Positions 1-11,917 of a stretch of 64,000 bases of DNA are shown here, piece by piece. Where the stretch lies: assembly GCA_037349105.1 (NCBI GenBank), contig JAYJMM010000027.1, forward strand, positions 1,674,001-1,738,000, given 5' to 3'. Below the pieces are notes generated by a model. It ran no database searches. It worked only from the letters and a program-made list of their open reading frames with translations, and was not told where the DNA came from. This DNA comes from Limnomonas spitsbergensis. Lineage: Eukaryota > Chlorophyta > Chlorophyceae > Chlamydomonadales. Position 1 is the first letter of the stretch. Every line of letters begins with the position of its first letter. The position numbers were made by a program, and so were the translations under genes.

Positions 1-1316
1 GCAGAACCCTACAAACTCAAGCTGTTCAGCCCACTACTGGCTAGCAAACAGTGAAATTCAAAGTTATCAGGTCAAGCTAAGAACAACCGCTGCTCTCGCC
101 CCACTGCGCCATAGCCGCCTGGTCTTTAAAGGCCACAGAAAATGTGCGCCGTAGCAGCGTGATCTGCCCCCTGCTGTGCTATAATTGCTCGAGTTGACTA
201 ATTCTCCTCGCTCATCATTTTCATAACTTATGTACTACTGTAGCCTTGCTGCCACGGTATTTGAGAAACAAATTTTCATTAAGCTGCCGTAACTCTACTC
301 CTGCATCTTCCGTTTTCGGTCCGCTGGCTGCCGGCCCGCTGCCTACTGGGTACTAGGACAAGCCGCACTGCGTCTGCATTTCTGCTCTGTAGGTGCCTGC
401 CCGCTCCTTGCCAGCTACGGCGTGGGTGACGTCACGTGCTCAGCGGCCCTGCCGCTCCGGGCTTCAGGTCCCGGTAAAATCCTCAAGGGCTGACTCTTCT
501 TCCTCCCTTGCTGCCTCTTTGGCCACCTTGGCCCTTCTTGTAACTGCTCTCGGGGTGACATTGGCCTCCGGGGTGACTTTGGCCTTCGGGGTGACATTGG
601 CACCCCCTCCTCTGGAGATCCTTCAAGAACTCCAACGCATGTGCTACGGATCTGGCCGACCCTGCAGGCATAGTCCCATAATGGTTCATGGCTAACGCCT
701 CTACCGCCATCGCCCAGTGGTTGACCTGACTGGCTACCTGCCCTTCTGGCACCCTCTGAGGGGCCACCTGAACTGGTCCTGCCTGACTGACCTCAGCCTG
801 GTAGGCATCTCTGTCCTGGCTAATTTCCATGTGGCCTGTCATGAAGCACGTGTGGCCTCCTGTCCCCTCCCACCTTGGTTGCTCGCCCTCCGGTGGTTCC
901 TGTCGCGCTGGCGGTTCTGGCCACGCGCTGGGGCCTGCTGCCCCCTGCTGGAAGTCCCTTGCACTGGGAGTTCCCATGGCAGTATCGAAGGTCCTGCGCC
1001 TGCTGTCCATGGGCATCCCCTGGCCCCTGCCTGGGCCCCAGGTTCCATAGCCCCGCGCTGGGCCTGCAGGTGCCCCTGGCCTGTCGCCTGTCAGCCCGGC
1101 CTGCTCCGGGTTGGTGCACTCGTTGGCAAAGTGCCCCGGCTGATTGCACTTGAAGCACAATCCACCATGGCGCGGTCCCAGGTGACGCCTAGGCTCTGCC
1201 GCCCCGCTGCCCTCTGCCAGGGTTCTGTTTGCCGGCCCGGGACCTGGGCCTCTCTGGTGCTCCTGCCCCTGCCTGTAAGGCCTGGCAACCTCAGCATGGT
1301 GCCGTTCCCTGGATCT
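1..1316. repeat. Segment shared with 20025-21340
   Basis: Bases 1-1316 match 20025-21340 at a constant offset of 20024. Every stretch I compared, and all translated frames, are the same. The match stops abruptly after GGATCT at 1316; beyond it the two elements are only distant relatives. The segment holds the 3' part of the Gag-like ORF and its 3' untranslated region. Confidence 0.95.
483..1160 (-). pseudogene. C-terminal Gag tail with CCHC zinc knuckle (copy 1)
   Basis: This open frame starts within a zinc knuckle of the form CX2CX4HX4C (CFKCNQPGHFANEC) and ends in a basic, Gly/Pro-rich tail. It is the same as the last 225 residues of the intact 2246-aa protein at 20507-27247. Here it is separated from the upstream reading frame by the deletion junction at 1316, which joins the protease frame out of phase, so it is probably not translated as part of a polyprotein. 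Zinc knuckles of this type bind nucleic acid in retroelement Gag proteins. Confidence 0.8.
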
Positions 1317-2082
1317 CGTCGGCTCCTCCTTGAGGGAACAGGGTGAGGCGCCCTGCGGCTTCTAGGACTCCCCCATACTTGAGGAATTCGGGGTTCCCTA
1401 CTAGGTGCTCATACGCGTCAGGAGGCGTCTTGACCACCCTGACTGCTGCCTTCTCCACGATCGCATTCGGGCTTCCATACCCGTATACGACGTAGATGAA
1501 CAGAATCCCGTACAGGTCTGCTCCTGCATTATCGGTTGTCCTGATCTTTTCATCCGTCCTCACCAGCTTGGCCCCCATGGCTACCAGCTGTTCTGCTATG
1601 TTGACGGTGATGACATGGCATGAACATGCCGTGTCCATTAGTGCCTTCTGGGCCACCAGCACCTTCCCTTTCACCATGAGGCCTACGCACTGGCTGTAAT
1701 CTCGCCTGTCGTTTGTGAAGTATTGTAGCCTCGGGCTGATGGTGATCTTACGACCCTGACCTATCCAGCCCGGCTCACCACGGACCGGCGTGACTCCCAT
1801 GGGCATGGTGGTGTGCGCCAGCGCTGTAAGTCGTTCGTTGATGTAGCCCACCTGCGCACGGACATCGCACAGGCCGTCAGCTAGTCGCCTAAGAGCAAGC
1901 CTTTTCTCTCCCTTCCTGGAAGGGTGTTCAACAGCCAGTGGCTCCTCCTCCTCCTCACTGCTAGAGGAGGGTCTAAAGGACCGCGGCCTGGCGTTGTGGG
2001 CTGCCTGCTTGTACTCTCCAGGCTTGGGTGCCAGCCCAACCTGCGTCAGGAGGGCCACGGACTCGCTGAGCATTTCGGCCAC
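1291..2082 (-). pseudogene. Retropepsin-like aspartic protease segment (copy 1)
   Basis: 263 codons. The segment includes a retropepsin-like active-site region (LMDTACSCHVI), followed about 60 residues later by a YEHLVGNPEFLK stretch that resembles the flap and second-loop region before the hydrophobic LLG-type motif of retropepsins. It corresponds to residues roughly 1270-1510 of the intact copy. It is offset by one frame from the upstream 1200-codon ORF. At its 3' end it runs into the deletion junction and stops eight residues later. The canonical third residue Gly of D-S/T-G is Ala here, as in the intact copy. Confidence 0.75.
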
Positions 2083-5000
2083 CGTTTGGTGCCACCCATC
2101 CGGCTCAGCTCGGAGGGGCCAGAAAGGTGAGACAGATGAGCGGACTGCTGGCCATGCCCCGCCTGCCCCTGCGGCTGCCTCTGGGCCGGCCTGCCTCCTT
2201 GGTTCCTGTCGTAGGCCTTGTTCACGGGTGGCCCCTGCGGTCTTGGAGGCGGTGGGTACTGCTGTTGAGGCGGCCGTGCCTGCCCCGTGGTGATGTCAGT
2301 GGCCAGGGGGGCAGGGCGGCGTTCATCTCTAGCCCTGGGAGTCCTGCAGTCCCTTGCCAGGTGGTCCAGGCTGCCGCATTGGAAGCAGGCTTTGGGGGCG
2401 CCCCCAGCGCTGTGGGTGCTGGTTGTCAAGGCTGTGGCTTGGTCGGCCCACGTGACGCCCTTGGCTCTGCTTTCCTGCCTGGCAGGCTGGCTGCTGGTCT
2501 GGTATGGCGCAACTCCTGGTCCATCCCCTCTGGGCCTGGCTTCCCACTGGCTGGGCCGATCTCGCCTGCCGCGCCCTGCATGTTGCTCCCCCTGGCTCCT
2601 CTGCTGATGGTCTCCTGGTCCTTGCCTGGAGTCCATGGCAGCCAGGTCCCCCAATTCCAGGGCGAACCTCTCCCACAGCAGTACCTGCTGCGTCAGGACC
2701 TCTACCTGGGCCTCGTCTGTCATGTGCAGGTATCCTGGCACGGTCATGATGAACGCTGTCAGCTTCACCCTGACTGCCCCTGGCAGCCCTTCGTAGAACA
2801 TGTGGGCTACCGAATGCCTCCTGCCGAAGTGGTCCACTGCGTCTCTGGAGATTTGCAACAGCTCTGCTGTAGACATGACTCGGAAGGCGAATGCCTCCAC
2901 TGTCTCCTCTGGCTTGACGCCTGGGTCCAAGGTGGTCTTGACCCCGAGTTTCAGGCCGGTGATTGCTGCCCTCTCATCTGAAGTCGGCTTGCCCACCTCC
3001 CTTTGGACCACCCTGATCCACAGGGTTAGCAAGGATACCTCACAGGTCGGCTCCTCCACTGGGGCTCTCCATGCTTCCCGGATCCGCTCGACCTCCCTGG
3101 AAGCTTTGTCTCCTTGCGGTGCTGATCGTATGGCGACCACCAGTGGGCCCACGCAGGCCGGCTTGGCTGTCCACATGTCCACCAAGGAGCGGACCAACAG
3201 AGCCATGGCTGAAGGGGACTGGCAAGACCCTGCAATCTCGCCAGCCACCACAGCCAGGGCTGGCGGCTCGTCCGATAAAGCCAGGCGGTTGTGCGAGCCC
3301 CAAGAGCTGCAGGCCTGGCAGTATTGCCTGGCTGCGACTGCCCCCGGGTGGGACATGTCCAGCACTGGCACGTTGCCCTGAATGTTGGGGATCTTGGTGA
3401 ACCGCGTTCCCCCAGCCAGCTGCAGGATCATCTGTTGCTGCAGCCGTATGTTTGTCTCCGCCTGCTCTTGGGCTATCCTTTCCCTTCTGCGCCTTGCAGA
3501 TTCCCTGCTGGAGCCTGGGCCGCGCCCCTCTGTATCCTCCGAGCCTGACATGCTGGGGTCCGAGCCAGATCCGCCGCCGCCGTTCCTGGTTGGGCTCTGC
3601 CTGCGCCGATCCCGCTGGTCTCTGCGGTCTGCGCTCATGTGGGATTGCCTTCTACCGGATGGCCTACTGCCCTCCGAAGGCTGCCTTGCCGGGTCCTGGC
3701 TCCTACCCCCTTCTGACTCTGCCTGCCTGCTGGGCTGGTAGCTGCTATGCCTGCTGGGCTGCGTTCCACCTGTGTACTCCCTTGCCTCGGAAGCTGACAG
3801 GCAGTCGTCCCTGCTTTCCTGTCTTTGCTGGTAGTCTCCCCCCGTGGGGCCTGCCGGGTTGATTTCCTGAACGGCCCTCCTTCCTTGGCTGGGGCCTTGG
3901 CTCCTCTCCGGCCTGCCTCGTGCCTGCGCTGCTTGTCCTCGCAGGAACTCAGCAATGTGATCCACCTGGCTTTCCTGGCCGCTGTGCTGATCTACGAAGC
4001 GCAACAAGTCGTGAGATTCTTGCCTGCTGGCCCTCCTTGGCGCTGGGTCCTGCTGGAAGCTGGTTGCCCTGGGCTGTTCGCTGGCCGCTGGGCTGCTGGG
4101 TCTGGGTCTGCGCTCTACGTCTAGCCGCTGGTTTCGGAGGCTGGGCTCACTGCTGGCTTCCAGGCTCTCCCATCTGGCCTGTCGTGCAACAGGAATGGTC
4201 CCTTCCGTCTGCTGCTGCCATTGCACCTCCCTGCGGTCATCCTGCTGTAGCCTGGATGCCTCGAACCCTTCCCACTCCTCGAGCTCCTCTTGCTCTGATT
4301 CGGGCTCCTCCAGATCCCCTGCTGTGCCGCTGCACCACTTGTCGGCAAAGGCCTTGACAGCCAGAGCCGCCTCTGGCCCTGCTGGTCCTCTGGACACTCT
4401 GCGCAGGGCCGCCAGCAGCGTTGCTCGGTCCTGTCCCGTGTGCGGGATGCCCATAAGGGCCTTTGTTGCCCATTCCGCCAAGTGGTGGCTTTGGAACTCC
4501 TTGATAGCCCGGGCCTGATCGCTGAGGTGGACGAAACACTTGGAGCACACCTGCTGCCATAGCCGCCCTGCCCATTGCAGGATGTCTGCCCACCCAATGG
4601 GCTGGAGTCCTGGTGGCTCTGCTGCACCCGGCTGGCTTATGCTCCCTGCGCGTTCTCCCGCTGCCGGGCGCCGTTCTCCTGGGATGGGCGTCCACTCTGG
4701 ATTGCTGAAATATCCGTAAAGGCTATGGGCCTGGCCGCTGTCCTCCTTTTCCCTGCTGGTGCCCTCTGCCACGGTCTCTTGGCTTGGCCTGTTTGCACTG
4801 GCTGGGAACCTGGACTGGGGTGTGCCGTACGTTGACGCCTCTGTTGCTTCCTCTGCCGGGATACGGGGCGGCCTTGCCTGTTTCACCCTGTGCGGATCTG
4901 GCCTGGGCGGGATTCCCGTTGGCGCCTGCATTCTTCCGTGCTGATCTGGCGGCACTACCTTGGCGTGTGGATCAGCCTGCGGCTGCCATATTCTGGTAGC

Positions 5001-5648
5001 CTGCATTGTCGTGGCTTGTGTGTCGCTGTATTTCTGCAGCTCCCGTGGCCTCCCTGTTGTTTCCGCTGACTCCCCTTGGGACTGCTGTTCGCTGGATCTC
5101 GTCCGCTCCATCCTGACCATTGTTGACTGGACCATCCCCTTGACCACTGTGGGTTCAAGCTGGGGCTCCTGGTCTGGTCTGGGCTCAGCCTTGCCTCCTT
5201 CCCTTTCTGCCTCCGCAGGCAGGTCATCCGGAGGTCGTGCTGGCCCGCCACCCTCTCCTACACCACCGGTCTGAGACCTCACAGTGGGTGGCTCTGAGGT
5301 CGGGTCCAGGGACTCATCGTCGGGAACCGGCCATTGCTCGTCCTCCTGGCTTGGGCCAGGGGGGATGCGCGCTATGCCGCCTCGTCCGATACCCCTGCGC
5401 GTCACTTGAACCTGCACCATACCCTCATCCAAGGCTAGGGTGCTATCGGCCCCTTGGACCTTGTTTTCCATTGTGCCTGCATATTCACCATCTGACAACC
5501 CAATGGCAATTAGCCTAGCTTCCTCTGCTACGGCTGCATTGATGGGTGTCATGGGGTCATTGCCTGGTTCCATTCCTCTCACTCGTGCACTGCGTCTTGC
5601 AGCCTCTGGATGCAGGTGACGATCATGATCTACCACTGCGTCCTGCAT
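2046..5648 (-). pseudogene. Gag-like polyprotein, N-terminal 1200 residues (copy 1)
   Basis: The ORF begins with ATG at 5648. Its N-terminus has a short HxHP...RVRGMEPG motif shared with the intact copy (HQHP...RLRGLEPG). A long disordered Gln/Arg/Ser/Pro-rich region follows, then a helical capsid-like domain (about residues 820-1010), then a CCHC knuckle (CFQCGSLDHLARDC, near residue 1090). A one-base shift near 2130 takes it out of the protease frame, and it ends 27 residues later. It is diverged from the intact copy throughout, so it represents a different subfamily. No reverse transcriptase motif is present. Confidence 0.8.
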
Positions 5649-6313
5649 TGTACTATTGCTGGGTGCTGAGCAGCCGTGCCGGCTCGCTGTGTGGGCTCAC
5701 AGCAGCAGGTCACTGGCTCAAAGCCTGCTTCCGTTCTCCTCTACCTTCTGCAGGCTGGTTAGGCGTTGCTAGACAGGTCAAGCACGGGTAAATTTTTTAA
5801 CCTGGTTCTGGCGGGTATTTTCACCTTCTGGATTGCTGTCTCGTCCGCTATCTTGCTGGTCTCGTCCGCTATTCCTCCGCTGATTCGTCGCGCAGCTTCC
5901 TCCTCGATCTCCGCAGGGCCTGCTCAGGCTGCAATCTGCAGCTTCGGTTATTCCTGCACACAGTCTTGGGTTGCCTGCTTTTAAACTCGGATCCCAGATC
6001 CTTGCTCACTTCTGTCAACACGCAGGCTGTGCACTCTACCACGGATGCAGGCCACGTGCACAGGTAATATCAGCTGGGTTTATAACTCCACAGCCTGATC
6101 TTCAAGCTACGTCTGCTTCTGGGTTGCCACGCCCAGCGCAAGCAGGAATTGACTTGGGTTCTATGGAGAATCCTCTGCTAAGTGATTTTGAGCTGTCCAA
6201 GGTAGATCACTGCCTTCAAAAAGAAATTCAAGTTCACAGCACATGCACCTTTAGCAGGATTCGCTGGATCAAGCTGATCAGGCTTAGACCCACTTCGTCC
6301 TTTTAAGTGGACA

Positions 6314-6955
6314 CGCGATGGTTGCTTCGGGTCCGTGGTGGACTTCTTCCCCACTGAGTGGCGGACACCTACGGGCGGACTCAGCGTCTACACGCTGGCC
6401 GCGAATGCGCAGCGCGTTAAGCTGTGGCTGGAACTTCTAGATGACAGGCGTGGAGCTGGTCGCTTGTAGAGCTGCGACTAAAGGCCTGTCGGGTAGCGAA
6501 CCCTGCAGGTCGTTATGAGTCACTTACCGCGTGTAGCGGGCGGAGCCGTAGCCGTAGACTGCGGACGCCGTAGTCCTAGGCAGGGCTGGGCTTCGGGCTA
6601 GGTGTTCTCGTGCTTGCTAGACGGCGGGGACGCTGTTCTAGGCTTGACTGGCTTAGTGGTACTGGCTTTGATGCACTTCACTGGTTAGGTCTCCGAGATC
6701 TAGCCGGTGCTGGTTACAAATAGAGGCCTGTCCACTTAAAAGGAACGAAGTGAACGTCAAGCGTGCAAGCCGGGATTCAAAGGTCCCGGCAAGCCCTATG
6801 CACTGAGTACGGGAAACCCTGCCTCAGACCTTCCCGAAAGTGGGAAGCTGGGCTCCTAACCCTAAAAAGGGGCTCCGCAGGGAAGCTGCGGAGTCTACGG
6901 GGACGCGTCAGCGGTCCCTACGGTTTTGGCACGTATACTGCATTATACCGTGACA
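6314..6955 (-). repeat. Terminal repeat of copy 1 (structured A-type repeat)
   Basis: A diverged homologue of the 630-bp repeats at 18896 and 27951, sharing the CGGGTCCGTGG region near its left edge and an imperfect palindrome ending GTGACA at its right edge. An inverted repeat pairs 6292-6313, just inside the ORF side, with 6729-6751 inside the repeat. The same pairing exists in the intact copy with a different sequence. As the 5' end of the minus-strand unit it probably carries the promoter, but no promoter motif was recognised. Confidence 0.75.
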
Positions 6956-7424
6956 GCCCAGCCCCCACTCCGAAGCCCCTGCTAATCCCATCCTGCTCAG
7001 TGAACAACTCGAATCGCGGCGCGGTCCATGCCGCCAGCGGACTGTTCCTAACACTGTCGCCCGTTAGGCAGAGCCTTGACACTGGTTGCCCTGGACTGTG
7101 CCAGCAAGCAAGCGCATGGGAACACCTCAGTTGCCAAGCGATTCCCACCCCCCCAGTCTGCTGCCAGACATGAGCAACGACACAGCAACAGCGCCAAGGG
7201 GGACCTCCGCCCTCCTCCAAAAAGGAAAATATGCCCCCTTGGGATGTGACAACAAAGTTGAAAGCGCAGCCTTAGGGACGCCGCCTTCAAATGCGGCATG
7301 GATAGATTCTTTGATGTGCCCGCAAGGCTAGCTCGAAGGATGTGCAGCAATCGTGGTCCCTTACGCCGCCCCCCTCTGCCAGTCCGACGCGGACAAACAT
7401 CAAGGCCCGGGGATGGGCAGGTCC
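6956..7424. repeat. Dispersed repeat, second copy at 49165-49641
   Basis: Begins exactly where copy 1 ends and is about 90% similar by eye to 49165-49641. The other copy has different sequence upstream (AGCAATGC before GCCCAG), so it shows the site without the element. Minus-strand frames are open for part of it, but I do not recognise a protein. Confidence 0.8.
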
Positions 7425-8400
7425 TCCGAATGGTGCTAGAGATTTCGTCCAGTTGTACCGGGGCAGGCTTGTGTGGGATGCCTTGGCTTTTGTGGAAGAC
7501 CCGGTAGATATTGTTGAGGCGAAGACGATTTTCAGAGGCTGGACATAACTCCCCGTCTTTCTTTTCGAGCCTTGTGTCCATCCCTTAACTTTATTTCCCA
7601 GTTTCCCTCGTTTTTCTTTTCTGTCCCCAGGTGTTTGTTTTGTTCGTTCCTCCCAACCCTTAAGTTAGGCGCCCATGCGGTCGAGCCTTTTTGAGTTTGG
7701 CCCAGAGGTGTAACGTCATTGACCTGTGATTTTCGGTTACATGCCTCTGTGATGACTGTAATTTACCGTATCCAAAATTTACCGTATCACCGTAATTACG
7801 CCGTCTGTGAAATTAATTTGGCCGGTGATGTCACCGCAAAAGAAAATCGTAATCACACCGCAGCCGTAAATCGCCCAAACTGGAAATAAGGCTGGAATGG
7901 GCCCCCAGTAAAACGATCAGATATCGACATGAACACCCTACTAAAAGTGAAGTCTCCAGGATACCACAGCTGAACTAGAGTCCTTTCCTATCCCCTTACG
8001 ATACACCCAAAATCAGTGCACGTGAGTACGAGACAGGTGTATCCCGAGTACTAAAAAGACAATCATGGAACAAACAAAAGGGCATTCATCGGCCCACCTC
8101 AATCAGAAAAAACTTCATTCCCAGATGATCATTGAAGGCAAGATCAATAGTACTAGACCTGCATGTCAAATGTACAAGCAACAAGGGAATGCCAGTCAGA
8201 CTATGCACTGCCTGTATCTGGTCTGTATCAACCAGGTAAGGGAGGCATTTAACAATGCAAGCAGGTGGAATGCCAATGAGCATGTGCCATAAAGAAGGCT
8301 GTTCCTTCCCAAAACATGGTGAAGCCTCTATCAATTAGTAAATGCAGATACACTGAAGCTTAGCTCTTGAGAGATGTTGTTGCGTCAGGAAAAAGCTAGG
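7425..8400. other. Intergenic, no gene seen
   Basis: No convincing coding exon on either strand. A short cluster of AATTTACCGTATC-like words lies near 7750-7800. The right end is the 3' flank of the oxygenase gene. Confidence 0.5.
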
Positions 8401-11400
8401 TCAGGCTACCTCCACCTTGTAGTACTTCTTGATAGTGGCCTCCGCGAAGTCCCCGAACAGCATGCCGGGCTTCCACTGACCAACAGCCACATCTGAGACC
8501 GACGATCCTAAGGGACACATTGTTAAACAAACACATGTGTATTTCATGGCCTTGAACCCGTCCGACAGAAGGTGGAGCATGGTGTGTGGCGTTTCCAATG
8601 TCGTCCAATGTCAAAAAGCCTGCCGAGGTAAATGGAATGAACTGGACGGTTGCGTGGGTGCTGACGAGCGCCCGACCTTAGCACAACAGCATAACAGCTT
8701 CTGCCTTGCCTTGTGCCATGGCAGATTTCAGACTCAAGGTGCTACGCAGCGGGCTGGCTTGCAACATGCAATAGAGTTCAGCAAACAACTTCCTTCACAT
8801 TGCCATGCCACCTGTCACGTCCATGATCGCACGCAAGACCCTGCTTGATCCCTTTAGAATAGTTTCTATGTGTCCCACGTCTCATTACAGGCTTGTTGGA
8901 CAGCTCCATGGGATTTGTGCAGAAACACACACCTTGAGGCACCTCCATTGGCTCCATGATGTTGGGCTGCATGAACACAGCGAACGCACTGCGGCTGATT
9001 TTCTGGCTGCCTTTAACAGAGACTGCGCGAACGTAATGAGGGGTGGCCTTGAGGAGACCACCAGAATGCACCTGCATGGACTCGCCGACCTAGACAGGGC
9101 CACAGGAGAGGAGGATCAGCCAGGGGGGGGAGTGTGATATTGAAGTGTGACGGACATGCCTTGGTCCAGGGGGAGATCTAGGCAGACAGGGGCATGTCTG
9201 CAGCTTGCGTCACACCGACATTCCGTTGGAGCAATTGAGGCCATTAAGAGCACACAAGGTAACGAGGCATACTAACCACCTAAGCTGTGGAGCAAATGGG
9301 TGCCATACATGACAATCACTTTCGATGATGCTATACTGAAGGTTATACCAGTTTGGGTGCCGGTACTAGTTTACCTGAAAGGCGATGTGGTCTGCAGGGA
9401 TGACTGCCTTCACAGCGTCTCCATGCCGGTTGCGGATGTACTGCGAACACACAGCCAAACAGGGTTACATACGCTTATGGAGACCATTAGGTGATCTGCA
9501 TTCCACTGAATGCCTTGAAACACCACTGCAACAGTATAGTGGGATGGAATTTAGCGTCAAGCAGGGCAGGTGCAGTAAGGGGCTCAGGAACAATACAAAT
9601 GCATCATTCAAGGCCTTGGGTGGGCGAGCAGCCACCGTCATGTTAGGAATTCGGAACCTACCAGGCCAGCATCAGGGTCAGGGTTGTCGATGACAGCACC
9701 GTCCATGAAGTACATTGCCGACGTTAGGCCTGCAGGTGGGGAAGCAGCCACCGTCATGTTAAATGGAGAATACCGGCATCTGCAATTTTTCATCCAGATG
9801 GACATCCCATTGCATTCAAGTTGTAAGCCCTGTAATTAAAGAAACTGGCAGAGGAGGACAGGCTACGCTATTGCTTCAGACCAGCACAGACATACACAAA
9901 TCGCCCTCTCATATCAACAGGCGTACAGTTACCTCCCCCTAAATGATTTTCTGACCACGTGCCAACCTTTCATCCTCAATCCAATTTCTATCATGCCTCA
10001 AATTTTCCCTCGGCAACAAAATTTATGTTTGGCCTCAAATCTCTCCTCTTGAATCCAGTTCCTACCAGTGCAATGCTTGCCTTTTATAATCCCTACGGTA
10101 TATCTCACCAGGCGAAGTGAGAGTTTATTTCTCTCATCCAGTTTTAATTGGCCCAAAGCTTCTCCTGGCAGATCTAAATTCCTAACAGGACCAACGCTTG
10201 TCCTTTGCACACCTGTCAATGAGCCATGATCAGTGTGCCATCCACACCAGACCTGATGGTGGCCTTCCGGCATGTCATCGGTGCGCTGCTCCTCGGGGGG
10301 GAAGTAATGCAACAGCCTTGCCTTGTGGTTGCAGCTACTCTCCAACACAGTCTTCAGCCTGCTCGCGTGGGCCATGGGCATGACGCTCTTCATGTACCTG
10401 GGCAGTTAAGCGTGACAGTGGAGCATGGCATCCACGTGTGCATACCGCATTTGAATCAGGGTCAGGCTGTCAATCCTGTCATCAGTCGAAGCGGACACAT
10501 CAAGATTAACCACATGATTGAAGCTGAGCCATCCGGATGTGCAACATAAATCTCTAATCTGATTCAGTGATCGCTTTCAATGACAGGAGACTGAGTAGCA
10601 TGCGTCATGCTGTCTAGAACCTGGATTCCATGCTTGTAGCCTTGATCATGCTGGATGGATTTGCTTGCTGCTGGATGTTCCAGCATTGATCCCTATGCGG
10701 CATCCTCAGGAAAGTGTGTTTTGGTACCCATGTAGATAATTAAATGCGCCTCCCCAATACCGGTACTAGCGCACCTGTCGCAATGATCCATCAGAAGCAT
10801 GCCAACTTTTATGATCAGCTGCCCCAGAGATTTGAATGCAGGCTCCAGGGTGGGCAAGTGTCGGCTGGGCCAGATGTTGGGCCGGCAGTGCGCAGGGTGC
10901 AAACCGATGAGATCAGCATCCAAATCATAGGGTACATCGAACATTGGGTTGGCGTAGAAGGAACCTGAACAGAAGCAGCAGCACATAGCAGGCTTCATTT
11001 CCCGTCACCCATGGATGGGCAGCTGCATGCTGATTCATGGTGAAAGTCTAAGTGGCAGTGTGCTCTCATGCAATCCAAACTCTCACCTTTGCAGATGTCC
11101 ATCTTTCCATCAGCAAGCGCCTCCTTGCCATGCGACCACCCGACAGAGTAGCTACTGTCTGGGTCCTCACACTCCTTCTTAGCACTGTCCGGCAGGTTCT
11201 GAATTTTGGTTGAGATACAAATATGCACTATTTCAGATTGGTATGTGCAAGCATGTTGCCCAAGGAGATTCAGGATCGTCATACAGTCATGCATACCGGT
11301 CGACCCTACTACCGGTAGTAGGGTCTACCAGTAGTAGCTAGGGTCTACCTGACAGTCGAACGGACTGAGTCGGAGAAATCGGGAACCTATCTAGGTTGCG

Positions 11401-11917
11401 CGTAAAGTGGGACTCAGAGACTCCATCATACGTCACGTCAAGGGGCGGGGTTCGGCAGGACGCACAGTTTGAAGCACTTACAGCCAATTCAGGTGCCAAA
11501 GAAAGCAGCCCTCTCCAACACTCTTCGTAGCCCTTGACACCTGCACAGCAAGTTAAACAAGCAACATCGGACGGACCAACCGAGGTACTACCGTGAGGTC
11601 GGTACTACCGGCGGTATGACAAGTAAGGCAGGCGTTGGCGTTTAATTTCTTTCTTTATTATGGAATCAGCGCAGCTTTGGAGAAACATCAGTAATTAGCT
11701 GTCACCTGATACGGTTAGTATGCCGAGGGCGTCATCACCTCCTCCAAATGCCTGCAAAATAGGCCTCAACAAGGTGAACCTCATTGACCGGCTGGAGATG
11801 TAGGCACACGACGCCGATCATATATGCACCACCCACCTTTTGTATTAAATCGGAAATATCTTCTTCAGACAGCAGCCTCCGAAAATCAATCGAGACTAAT
11901 GACTGGGTTTTCGCCAT
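8401..11917 (-). CDS. 2OG-Fe(II) oxygenase family protein, ten exons
   Basis: Ten exons join in frame to a 356-residue protein: 11837-11917, 11706-11751, 11482-11540, 11087-11198, 10775-10964, 10213-10397, 9662-9729, 9375-9440, 8933-9089 and 8401-8507 (stop TGA). All introns are GT-AG and the total is 1071 nt. The protein resembles the isopenicillin-N-synthase-like oxygenase superfamily, specifically a plant/alga group of uncharacterised members. It has GWSHGKE, SFYANPMFD and NIWPSRHLP motifs, the iron-binding H-x-D in GWHTDHGSLTG (exon 6), and the distal His in KATPHYVRA followed by ISRSAFAVFMQP (exon 9). The family couples 2-oxoglutarate decarboxylation to substrate oxidation; the substrate here is unknown. 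The start ATG opens exon 1 (MAKTQSLVSIDF). There is no obvious signal peptide, so it is probably soluble. Confidence 0.88.
11303..11324. repeat. 22-bp perfect palindrome in intron 3 of the oxygenase gene
   Basis: A perfect inverted repeat centred on ACCGGT. Related TACTACC words recur nearby (11330s) and in intron 2 (around 11585-11615). It could be a hairpin, a protein-binding site or a small repeat remnant. Confidence 0.7.

Larger units (their letters stand above)
1..6955 (-). mobile_element. Partial, defective Gag-only split-repeat retroelement (copy 1)
   Basis: The right end and most of the coding region of a minus-strand element are present; the left end lies outside the window. It is related along its length to the intact element at 18666-28580: same order of N-terminal region, capsid-like region, CCHC knuckle and retropepsin-like site, then a structured terminal repeat ending in GTGACA. 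The ORF is broken by a frameshift near 2130 and by a deletion junction at 1316/1317, where about 1.43 kb present in the other copy (21341 to about 22767) is missing. The right edge is fixed by a paralogous repeat at 49165 that lacks the element. I infer a dead, non-autonomous copy. Confidence 0.8.

Noticed and set aside
7048..7581. 177-codon minus-strand ORF
   Set aside because: Lies in a dispersed repeat; the second copy at 49165 does not keep the same frame.
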